NCBI GenBank assembly: GCA_009773975.1
Contig: VSMX01000081.1
Coordinates: 1 to 10,516, forward strand
From: Desulfovibrio sp.
Lineage (GTDB): Bacteria > Desulfobacterota > Desulfovibrionia > Desulfovibrionales > Desulfovibrionaceae
Reading direction: 5' to 3'
DNA: 10,516 nt
The position numbers and the translations under genes were made by a program. The stretch's first letter is position 1, and every line of letters begins with the position of its first letter. This document shows, in pieces, positions 5,189-10,516 of the stretch. Under the pieces are notes generated by a model. It did not search any database. It was not told the DNA's origin and saw only the letters and a list, made by a program, of their open reading frames with translations.

Positions 5189-7852
5189 ATGGCCAGCATA
5201 GCGGAACGTCTGGGGCTCGACAGAAAGCCTGTCTTTTTGATGGACGGCACGGCATTCATTTACCGCGGTTTTTTCGCAAGCCGCCATATCCAGCGCTCGG
5301 ATGGCTATCCGACAAATGCCCTGGTTGTAGTTACCCGCATTCTGTTGCGCCTTTTGCGGGAGGAGAATCCGAAACATTTTCTGTTTGCCATGGACGGCAA
5401 GGGCAAAAGCTTTCGCAATGCCATCTACCAGGATTACAAGGCCAATCGCGAGAGTATGCCGGAAGATCTGGCAAAGCAGATCGAACCTGTAAAACGCATG
5501 GTCGGGGCACTCGGCCTGCGGCTTGAGGTATCATCTGGCGTGGAAGCGGATGACTGCATAGCCAGCCTGGCCGCCAGGTTCTCCGCAGACAATCCTGTTG
5601 TGATTTTGAGCGGCGACAAGGATCTCAAGCAATGCCTGGGGCCAAATGTCTATATCTGGGATCCGGGTTCAAAGGACGATTATGTGCTTACGGCAGCTGA
5701 CTTTGAACGGGAGACAGGCTACAATCCGGCCCAGTGGCCGGATGTGCAGGCCATCACGGGCGATTCCAGCGATAATATTCCCGGGGTGCCCGGTATTGGG
5801 CCAAAAACAGCCCGGCAGATTTTCGACATCTGCCCCAGCCTCGAGGACATTCGCGACCACTTCGGCCTTTTGCCGCCCAAAATCCAGACAAAACTCAAGG
5901 ATCATCTTGAAAAGATGTTCACATGGCGCACCCTGACCACCCTGACCACCACTGCCCTTCCCGATATTGGCCTTGACGATTTGCAGGTAGGCCCGATAGA
6001 TTTGCCCGCATGCCGGGAACTTGCCGATGAATTCGAACTTTTTGCCGTGCGCCGCGAAATAGCCTCCCTTGCCGAAAAGCGTTTGCTGGCCAGAATGCCA
6101 AAAACCCTGACCAATCCAGAAGCTCCCAGACAGGGAAAAGAAATCCGCGAGGATCTCGGCCTTGGCGCAGCCGCGCTGCCCAGCGCCCGTGAAATCGACA
6201 AGTTATCCGATCTCCCCCCTTGCGGCGATTGCACGGTTGCAGTGCTTTGCGAAAAAAATATGCCGCCGCGCCTTGCGCTGGCAAAAACAGGTGAAAAACA
6301 GGATTGGGAAAATCTCGGGGAATATGCCTGGGTCGGCGCCATTCGGGAATTATGCGCCTGGCTCAACGATGCCGATGAAATTGTGCTTGCCGACCTGAAA
6401 TCGCTGCTCACTTCCGACAAGGCCTGGTGGGATTTGCCGGTAGGGGCAAAACCGCCAAAAATCTTTGATCTTGGCCTGGCGTCCTGGCTGCTGGACCCGG
6501 AAGATGGAAATTATTCTTTTGAGCGCATTTCAAGGGCTGAAGAAGTGGATGTGGAGAAGCCGGCCCCGCGCGCTCTCACTCTTGCCCTGTCCCTCAGGGA
6601 AAAACTCGCGGCCAATGAGCTTTTGCCGCTTTATGAAACAATTGAAGCGCCGCTTACGCCAGTCATTGACAGGATGCAGGAATATGTAATTGCCATAGAT
6701 ACAGCCGCATTCCTCAATTTCCTGGATGATGTTGACCGCCAGATCTGCGAAACAAGCCAAAAAATATATGCCGAAACCGGGGGGCCATTCAATTTGCGAT
6801 CCGCCCGCCAGATTGGGGAGATCCTCTTTGGGCGCCTCAAGCTTGCGCCGGCCATGAAAACGCCGGGAGGCGCGCCTTCAACCAGCGAGGCCGCTCTTGA
6901 AAAACTGTCCGGAGCCAACCCGGTTGTGGATGATATCCTGCAATATCGCAAGCTGGACAAAATGCGCTCCACATATCTTGACCCGCTGCCCAGATTGATG
7001 GATGCCAATAGTCGCATCCATACCACATTCAATCAGGAAACGACAGCAACCGGGCGCCTTTCTTCAAGCAACCCAAATCTGCAAAATATTCCGGTTCGGG
7101 GCGAAATGGGCAAACGGATGCGGAGCTGCTTTGTCGCGGGGCCAGGCAACGAACTGGTCTCGGCGGATTATTCGCAAATTGAATTGCGCATTCTGGCCCA
7201 TTTGTCCGGTGACGAGCACCTGCTTGACGCATTCCGCAAGGGCGAAGATATTCACGCCCGCACAGCATCCCTGGTATTTGACATTCCCCAGGAGCAGCTT
7301 GCGCCGGATCAGAGGCGGATGGCCAAGACCATCAATTTCGGCCTGCTTTATGGCATGGGCGCCAACAAGCTGGCCCGTGAGCTGCACATTCCCGTCAACA
7401 AGGCCAAAGAATTTATCGAACGCTATTTTTCAAGACTGAAGGGCCTGCGCGCCTATTACGACAAGGTTTTGGATGGCGCAAGGGCCAACGGCCATGTTGC
7501 AACCATGGCCGGGCGCCGGCGCTGGCTTCCGGGAATTCTTTCCTCCAACGGCCATACCGCGGCCCAGGCCCAGCGCCAGGCTGTCAATGCGGGAATTCAG
7601 GGATCTGCCGCGGATATAGTCAAGCTGGCCATGCTGGCTGTTGCCCATGATGAGGAATTGAAAGAGCTTGAGGCCCGGCTTGTATTGCAGATCCATGACG
7701 AATTTCTGCTTGAAGTTCCGGAAGGAAATGGCCGGAAGGCCGGAGAGCGCGCGGCCAGGCTGATGGAATCAATCGAGCCTGGCGGCGAAAAGCTCTCCGT
7801 TCCGCTGATTGTGGACTGGAATGTGGGGCACGATTGGGGCACGGCGCATTAG
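5189..7852 (+). CDS. polA: DNA polymerase I (proofreading site degenerate)
   Basis: This enzyme fills gaps and removes RNA primers during replication and repair. At 887 aa it is near the usual length (E. coli 928). The N-terminal 5'-nuclease (about 15-300) keeps its acidic residues in FLMDG (16-20), FAMDG (66-70), EADD (119-122), SGDKD (141-145) and GDSSDN (191-196), followed by the helix-hairpin-helix GVPGIGPKTA. The polymerase domain has TPGGAPSTSE (558-567), motif A DYSQIELR (660-667), motif B RRMAKTINFGLLYG (709-722) and motif C QIHDE (834-838). Between them, the 3'-5' exonuclease fold (about 335-480) lacks the Asp-x-Glu signature: the aligned stretch is VAVLCEK, and the later Asp positions are also gone. 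Proofreading is therefore probably absent. ATG 5189 is chosen because AAGGA (5178-5182) lies 6 nt upstream. A start at 5123 would add 22 unconserved residues and lies inside the predicted -10 box. Confidence 0.97.
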   Translation: MASIAERLGLDRKPVFLMDGTAFIYRGFFASRHIQRSDGYPTNALVVVTRILLRLLREENPKHFLFAMDGKGKSFRNAIYQDYKANRESMPEDLAKQIEPVKRMVGALGLRLEVSSGVEADDCIASLAARFSADNPVVILSGDKDLKQCLGPNVYIWDPGSKDDYVLTAADFERETGYNPAQWPDVQAITGDSSDNIPGVPGIGPKTARQIFDICPSLEDIRDHFGLLPPKIQTKLKDHLEKMFTWRTLTTLTTTALPDIGLDDLQVGPIDLPACRELADEFELFAVRREIASLAEKRLLARMPKTLTNPEAPRQGKEIREDLGLGAAALPSAREIDKLSDLPPCGDCTVAVLCEKNMPPRLALAKTGEKQDWENLGEYAWVGAIRELCAWLNDADEIVLADLKSLLTSDKAWWDLPVGAKPPKIFDLGLASWLLDPEDGNYSFERISRAEEVDVEKPAPRALTLALSLREKLAANELLPLYETIEAPLTPVIDRMQEYVIAIDTAAFLNFLDDVDRQICETSQKIYAETGGPFNLRSARQIGEILFGRLKLAPAMKTPGGAPSTSEAALEKLSGANPVVDDILQYRKLDKMRSTYLDPLPRLMDANSRIHTTFNQETTATGRLSSSNPNLQNIPVRGEMGKRMRSCFVAGPGNELVSADYSQIELRILAHLSGDEHLLDAFRKGEDIHARTASLVFDIPQEQLAPDQRRMAKTINFGLLYGMGANKLARELHIPVNKAKEFIERYFSRLKGLRAYYDKVLDGARANGHVATMAGRRRWLPGILSSNGHTAAQAQRQAVNAGIQGSAADIVKLAMLAVAHDEELKELEARLVLQIHDEFLLEVPEGNGRKAGERAARLMESIEPGGEKLSVPLIVDWNVGHDWGTAH

Positions 7853-7896
7853 AGAATTTACGCAATGAAAATACATAAATACTCTAACGCGACTTT

Positions 7897-7908
7897 GCCT
7901 GCAAAGGC
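7897..7908. repeat. Short hairpin with GNRA-type tetraloop
   Basis: GCCT (7897-7900) pairs with AGGC (7905-7908) around the tetraloop GCAA. The stem is only 4 bp, but GNRA loops are unusually stable in RNA. It lies 45 nt after the polA stop, where it could cap the 3' end of the polA mRNA. No T-run follows. Confidence 0.35.
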
Positions 7909-7915
7909 GCGCATG

Positions 7916-7959
7916 AGAATATCTGAAGGCAAATCCGCTTTGACCTTGAGAGATATTCT
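7916..7959. repeat. Long interrupted inverted repeat in the polA downstream spacer
   Basis: AGAATATCT (7916-7924) is perfectly complementary to AGATATTCT (7951-7959). Inside, AAGG (7926-7929) can pair with CCTT (7944-7947) and AAA with TTT, so the whole 44 nt can fold into one bulged stem-loop. It could be an RNA structure (3' stabiliser, leader element) or a DNA operator for the downstream gene. The arms are seen directly; the function is not known. Confidence 0.5.
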
Positions 7960-7996
7960 AAATGAGAAAATGATATAGAAAATATAACGATATAAC
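7946..7996 (+). promoter_or_regulatory. Possible promoter region of the phosphoesterase gene
   Basis: TTGAGA (7946-7951, 5 of 6 to the -35 consensus) is followed after 17 bp by AATGAT (7969-7974, 4 of 6). Two tandem TATAAC boxes (7983-7988 and 7991-7996, 5 of 6 each) lie downstream without matching -35 boxes. Start sites from the TATAAC boxes would leave a leader of only 7-15 nt before the ATG at 8010, consistent with the missing Shine-Dalgarno. Which -10 is used cannot be decided from sequence. Confidence 0.3.
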
Positions 7997-8009
7997 TTTC
8001 GAATGGAAA

Positions 8010-9137
8010 ATGATATTATACATCGCGTCATTTGTGATATTTTGCTATGTGTCGGCCAGCCTTTTCCTCAGGGCGCATTGTCCGCTGTGGTTCAAAATTG
8101 CCGGCTGCGCCCTGGTCTTGCTGGTCAGCCTGAAATATGAAATTTACCAGTGGCTGGGGGGCGCATTTTTTGCCCCATTTTTGCCCCGCTGGTTTCTGCT
8201 TGTCATGGAAGCGGCCTTCGGCGCGCTTCTGGTGCTGTGCTTTTTGCTCATTTTCAAGGATCTTTATCTGTTGGGCAATTATATTCTGGCAAGGATCGGC
8301 ATTCCTGTTCCGCGCCATCTGCCCATGGGCTGGATCAAGGGGGGGCTGATCTGCATCGCCCTGGCTTTTGGCATATACGGCACCTGGAGCGCGGTGCGGG
8401 TTCCGGATATCAGGACAATTACAGCAAGGCTGCCAAACCTTCCCCCTGCCCTGCATGGCATGAATATTGTCCAGCTTACCGATCTGCATGTCGGCCCAAT
8501 ACTGAAAAAAGACTGGGTTTTTGAAGTTGTGGAAGAAGTAAACGCCATTGATCCGGACATAATTGTCATGACAGGCGATTATATTGACGGTACTGTGGAG
8601 GAAGTGCTTGACGAATTGCGCCCACTGGCTGACATGCGCGCCAAATACGGAATTTTCGCGGTAACCGGCAACCATGAATATTACTGGAACGCGAAGGAAT
8701 GGAGTGAGGCGATCAGATGTCTTGGCATTGACCTGCTCAATAACGAGCATCGCCTGATCACAGTTGAAACCGATACCCTGGTCATTGCCGGAATTCCCGA
8801 TGCGGGCGCCGGACGTTTTGGATTTGAAGCGCCCAATATTGACAAGGCACTGGCAAACGCCCCCGAGGCTGTGCGGATTTTACTTGCTCATCAGCCAAAG
8901 AATGCCAAAAGCTGGCTTGAAAAAGCGGACTTGATGCTTTCGGGCCATACGCACGGCGGCATAATGTTTTTCCTCCAGCCCCTGATTGCCCGCTTCAATG
9001 GCGGGTTTGTCAATGGACAGTACACGGTTGGCGACAAACAGCTTTATGTCAGCCCGGGCACGGGCATCTGGAACGGTTTTTCTGCCCGTATCGGGGTTCC
9101 TCCCGAAATTACCAGGATTGTGCTTGAACGCGGATAG
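8010..9137 (+). CDS. Membrane-anchored calcineurin-like metallophosphoesterase
   Basis: A 375-aa binuclear-metal phosphoesterase of the YkuE/YaeI type. The N-terminal third is membrane-embedded, with hydrophobic segments at about 1-20, 27-44, 60-82 and 109-127. The catalytic domain (about 150-375) shows the full metal-binding set: DLH (158-160), GD (189-190), GNHE (220-223), His in LLAHQP (294) and SGHTHGG (311-317). Relatives act on phospholipid head-group or lipid phosphate esters, among other substrates; the actual substrate here is unknown. Transcription is probably independent of polA. The ATG at 8010 has only a GGA two bases upstream, so Shine-Dalgarno pairing is poor; no better downstream start is visible, and the N-terminal helix argues for this start. 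The four predicted membrane segments exceed the single anchor of small YaeI-type enzymes. The family call is secure. Confidence 0.92.
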   Translation: MILYIASFVIFCYVSASLFLRAHCPLWFKIAGCALVLLVSLKYEIYQWLGGAFFAPFLPRWFLLVMEAAFGALLVLCFLLIFKDLYLLGNYILARIGIPVPRHLPMGWIKGGLICIALAFGIYGTWSAVRVPDIRTITARLPNLPPALHGMNIVQLTDLHVGPILKKDWVFEVVEEVNAIDPDIIVMTGDYIDGTVEEVLDELRPLADMRAKYGIFAVTGNHEYYWNAKEWSEAIRCLGIDLLNNEHRLITVETDTLVIAGIPDAGAGRFGFEAPNIDKALANAPEAVRILLAHQPKNAKSWLEKADLMLSGHTHGGIMFFLQPLIARFNGGFVNGQYTVGDKQLYVSPGTGIWNGFSARIGVPPEITRIVLERG

Positions 9138-9155
9138 GCGATTTGCAAGCCTGAA

Positions 9156-9176
9156 GAAAAAAATTTATTTTTTTTC
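9156..9176 (+). terminator. A/T-only hairpin, possible terminator
   Basis: GAAAAAAA (9156-9163) pairs with a run of eight T plus C (9168-9176) across a TTTA loop, 18 bp after the phosphoesterase stop. The T-run could serve as the release tract, but the stem has one G-C pair only, and the nearby AGGC/GCCT stem (9136-9139 and 9149-9152) is short. It may instead be an AT-rich element upstream of the next promoter. Confidence 0.35.
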
Positions 9177-9186
9177 GAAAATGCCC

Positions 9187-9213
9187 TAAACTTTTTCTTT
9201 CTTCTGCCGACTG
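9187..9213 (+). promoter_or_regulatory. FliA (sigma-28)-like flagellar promoter
   Basis: TAAACTTT (9187-9194) matches the sigma-28 -35 consensus TAAAGTTT at 7 of 8. It is followed after exactly 11 bp by GCCGACTG (9206-9213), 5 of 8 to GCCGATAA with the core GCCGA intact. It lies about 60 bp before the ATG of a YjfB-type motility protein, the kind of gene expected in a FliA regulon. Transcription should start near 9220. Confidence 0.65.
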
Positions 9214-9271
9214 AAGCAAATGAAATGGATATTCCAACCATATTATGTGGTTTACAGCAAGGAGGCTGAAA

Positions 9272-9454
9272 ATGAACGATGTTCAGGCAGGAATGAGCGT
9301 GGCAATTACCAGGGAAGCTATGGATTTTGAAGCCAGCATGACAGCTTCGCTTATCAATGGCACAATCCAGAAAGGCGCGGAAATGGATGCCGCCTTGCGC
9401 GGTGCCGGTCTTGCAGCCCAAGGCATTGGCCAAAACCTTGATATCGTGGTGTAG
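9272..9454 (+). CDS. YjfB-type putative motility protein
   Basis: A 60-aa protein resembling the small YjfB 'putative motility protein' family, whose role is undefined but linked to flagellated bacteria. It has no signal peptide or membrane helix. It is Ala-, Gly- and Met-rich and probably helical through the first 40 residues, with a REAMDFEASM segment at about 14-23 and a C-terminal GQNLDIVV like that of other members. The ATG at 9272 has AAGGAGG (9259-9265) 6 nt upstream, the best ribosome-binding site in the window; an in-frame ATG at 9245 lies upstream of that site and is unlikely. A sigma-28-like promoter and a strong terminator make it a single-gene unit. Assignment is from size, sequence feel and promoter; confident on the gene, fair on the family. 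Confidence 0.85.
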   Translation: MNDVQAGMSVAITREAMDFEASMTASLINGTIQKGAEMDAALRGAGLAAQGIGQNLDIVV

Positions 9455-9479
9455 AGCTCTGCAAGATTTGCAGTTTCTG

Positions 9480-9509
9480 ACCGCGCCCTGAAATCCGGGC
9501 GCGGTTTTT
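9480..9509 (+). terminator. Strong intrinsic terminator
   Basis: ACCGCGCCC (9480-9488) and GGGCGCGGT (9497-9505) form a perfect 9-bp stem with an 8-nt loop, followed by TTTTT (9505-9509). It ends the motility-protein transcript 26 nt after the stop. Confidence 0.92.
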
Positions 9510-9656
9510 ATGCGCCCCTCGAAAATCAGGGGCCAGTATCGCGTTGAATTACAATAGTCCCGCTCCCGGGGGAAGAGCGCGGCGCGAGGGCGCAGCAAGC
9601 AAAGTAACCAGCAGGCCGCCCGGCGCATTTATGTTAATCCGCATGGCTTGCATAAA

Positions 9657-9686
9657 TTGACAGCAACGCAAAACCACTTTTTTACT
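9657..9686 (+). promoter_or_regulatory. Candidate sigma-70 promoter of the secreted-protein gene
   Basis: A perfect -35 TTGACA (9657-9662) is followed after 18 bp by TTTACT (9681-9686, 4 of 6 to the -10 consensus). A start near 9694 would give a leader of about 120 nt. A second, weaker pair starts at TTGAAC (9711-9716), with TCTCAT (9735-9740) after 18 bp. Confidence 0.4.
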
Positions 9687-9765
9687 TTTTCTCTTTGAAG
9701 ATCGTAGTAGTTGAACCGGGCAAAATCCTTTACATCTCATTTCAATTGGCTTAACGTTTCTCCCA

Positions 9766-9789
9766 GGTTCGAGTATCCCCATCCGAACC
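9766..9789 (+). repeat. 6-bp stem-loop in the leader of the secreted-protein gene
   Basis: GGTTCG (9766-9771) and CGAACC (9784-9789) are perfect complements around a 12-nt loop. The stem ends 10 nt before the AGGAG of the secreted-protein gene, so it could influence translation or mRNA stability. It is not a tRNA arm; no other cloverleaf stems are present. Confidence 0.35.
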
Positions 9790-9813
9790 CAAACATTTCA
9801 GGAGAAATTTGAA

Positions 9814-10230
9814 ATGAAAAAAATTCTTTTTTTGGCGGCTGCCCTGTTTGCCTTTGGTCTTTTCAGCAATGCGCAGGCTGCCCAGGAGCTTCCCCTTGTT
9901 GGCGAATATGTGAATGACGCCGGCTACCTTGTTATTGCCAAGGCCGCCAATGGCCAGGATGCCAACTATGATGTGGGCATCGTTGACAAGAGTGGCAAAT
10001 GCAATCTCCAGATTGTTTGCGGCACATGGAAAACCAGCGAAACAACAAGCGCTGTAAGCAAGCCTGCCCACCCCAACACAATCGTGGCCGTGGAATCCCA
10101 GAAGTATCCCAACTTCTCCCTGTGGCCCGAAGATGAAAAAATTCGCCTTGCCGAAAGCGCCCTGCCGCTCGACACTGTCGACCCCGCCTGCAAGGTATTC
10201 AAGGACAATCCGGTCTTTACCCGCAAGTAA
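9814..10230 (+). CDS. Secreted protein of unknown function, 138 aa
   Basis: I do not recognise the family. The protein has a classical Sec signal peptide (MKK, hydrophobic core, cleavage likely after Ala22 in SNAQA), leaving a mature domain of about 116 aa. It lacks a lipobox and further membrane helices, so it should be periplasmic or exported. The mature part alternates hydrophobic and polar residues (GEYVNDAGYLVIAKA, VGIVDKSG), suggesting beta-strands. It has three cysteines: Cys63 and Cys69 flank NLQIV and could form a disulphide, and Cys126 is left unpaired. AGGAG (9800-9804) lies 9 nt before the ATG. The gene stands alone between its own candidate promoter and a very strong terminator, suggesting independent and possibly high expression. 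Confidence 0.88.
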   Translation: MKKILFLAAALFAFGLFSNAQAAQELPLVGEYVNDAGYLVIAKAANGQDANYDVGIVDKSGKCNLQIVCGTWKTSETTSAVSKPAHPNTIVAVESQKYPNFSLWPEDEKIRLAESALPLDTVDPACKVFKDNPVFTRK

Positions 10231-10253
10231 TTTCAGCTGATAATTGAATCTTC

Positions 10254-10282
10254 AAAAGCCGCGGCAAATGCCGCGGCTTTTT
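10254..10282 (+). terminator. Very strong intrinsic terminator
   Basis: AAAAGCCGCGGC (10254-10265) pairs perfectly with GCCGCGGCTTTT (10270-10281) around an AAAT loop, ending in TTTTT (10278-10282). The A-run before and T-run after the stem mean it could also stop transcription arriving from the minus strand. It follows the secreted-protein stop by 23 nt. Confidence 0.95.
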
Positions 10283-10516
10283 GCTCTTCTCCCAATTAAG
10301 TCAACCAGCTGTCTTGCCCTAATTTCAAATCCTTCGTCTTAAATAGCGGAAAGCCTGGGCAGTTTGGCCGCTCCCAGGGCCTTCCAAATTGAACCTGCCA
10401 AAGTTTTCTCATTCGCGTTGGCCAGACGCAAAAAAGGAGTTTCTCAGGCTCCGCAGGAAGACAACGCCATAAAATCAAGAGATAGTCACAGGTCTTTTCA
10501 GGAAGACAAAAATTGC
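10283..10516. other. Window end without a convincing gene
   Basis: No supported gene lies here. A minus-strand frame at 10296-10478 needs a TTG start without a Shine-Dalgarno and has an unusual Trp/Pro/Cys-rich composition, so I do not call it. CAGGAAGACAA occurs twice (10454-10464 and 10499-10509). The second copy overlaps a small palindrome, GTCTT/AAGAC (10492-10496 and 10503-10507). This may be the upstream region of a gene beyond the window. Confidence 0.4.

Larger units (their letters stand above)
7853..8009. other. AT-rich structured spacer between polA and the phosphoesterase gene
   Basis: No gene fits in these 157 bp. The stretch holds a short hairpin with a GCAA tetraloop, a long interrupted stem-loop, an 11-bp direct repeat (GAAAATGATAT at 7966-7976 and 8006-8016, the second covering the next start codon), and a tandem ATATAAC (7982-7988 and 7990-7996). 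No T-run typical of an intrinsic terminator follows either hairpin, so polA has no obvious terminator here. Confidence 0.6.
9510..9813. other. Gene-free region with GC-rich hairpins and a leader
   Basis: These 304 bp carry no convincing gene. GCCCCT (9514-9519) pairs with AGGGGC (9528-9533), and CGCTC (9561-9565) with GAGCG (9575-9579). The stretch 9557-9627 is notably GC-rich compared with the AT-rich DNA after 9640. A promoter candidate follows at 9657. The presumed leader of the next gene (about 9694-9813) holds GGTTCG (9766-9771) and CGAACC (9784-9789), a 6-bp stem about 10 nt before the Shine-Dalgarno. I recognise no known riboswitch. Confidence 0.5.

Noticed and set aside
8028..8750. 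Minus-strand open frame of 240 codons
   Set aside because: Antisense of the metallophosphoesterase with its complete metal-binding motif set.
9044..9628. Minus-strand open frame of 194 codons
   Set aside because: Runs antisense through the phosphoesterase end, the FliA-like promoter, the motility gene and its terminator; no domain recognised.
9740..9765. Sigma-54 promoter at TTGGCTTAACG
   Set aside because: The GG is present, but the base pair expected 10 nt later is CT instead of GC.
9766..9789. tRNA T-arm or tRNA-derived attachment site (GGTTCGAG)
   Set aside because: The stem geometry does not fit a T-arm and no other tRNA stems or CCA end are present.
10296..10478. Minus-strand 60-codon frame
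   Set aside because: TTG start, no Shine-Dalgarno, odd composition and no recognised family; not enough to call a gene.
1..10516. CRISPR array, insertion sequence, toxin-antitoxin or defence system
   Set aside because: No regularly spaced repeats, transposase motifs, target-site duplications or paired small toxin/antitoxin genes were seen.

Overview
The window comes from a Gram-negative, probably flagellated bacterium. It carries an outer-membrane lipid-trafficking (MCE/Mla) operon, a type-II lipoprotein, Sec signal peptides, and a small putative motility protein behind a FliA (sigma-28)-like promoter. The gene set and the STAS-MlaE fusion would suit a Desulfovibrio-like member of the Desulfobacterota, but that placement is inference; no rRNA or other marker gene proves it. 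Coding DNA has moderate G+C, several spacers are AT-rich, and the first ~120 bases are about 76 % G+C by hand count.

Layout. Positions 1-243 hold no secure gene, only a GC-rich stretch with a well-spaced minus-strand Shine-Dalgarno/ATG. Positions 244-5116 (minus strand) form a tight five-gene operon. In transcription order it encodes a permease with an N-terminal STAS domain (MlaE), its ATPase (MlaF), a single-MCE-domain substrate-binding protein with a long helical tail (MlaD), a PqiC-type auxiliary lipoprotein, and a secreted AppA-like histidine acid phosphatase. Every junction overlaps or lies within 17 nt, so the genes are probably translationally coupled. The first four should build one inner-membrane-to-periplasm lipid transporter. 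The phosphatase is an unexpected fifth member.

Divergently, polA (5189-7852, plus) encodes DNA polymerase I with intact 5'-nuclease and polymerase motifs but no recognisable 3'-5' exonuclease residues. The 72-bp polA/mlaE gap contains two candidate sigma-70 promoters whose -10 boxes overlap. The mlaE-side promoter would start transcription at or next to the mlaE ATG, which has no Shine-Dalgarno.

After polA, an AT-rich 157-bp spacer with two hairpins and short direct repeats leads to a membrane-anchored calcineurin-like metallophosphoesterase (8010-9137). Next come a 60-aa YjfB-type putative motility protein (9272-9454) with a FliA-like promoter and strong terminator, a 304-bp gene-free stretch with hairpins and a perfect -35 box, and a 138-aa secreted protein of unknown function (9814-10230) with a near-perfect terminator. 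Positions 10283-10516 hold no convincing gene.

I found no mobile element, CRISPR array, tRNA, rRNA or defence system. The items most worth a second look are the phosphatase in the Mla operon, the overlapping divergent promoters with possible leaderless translation, the structured spacer after polA, and the degenerate proofreading domain of PolA.
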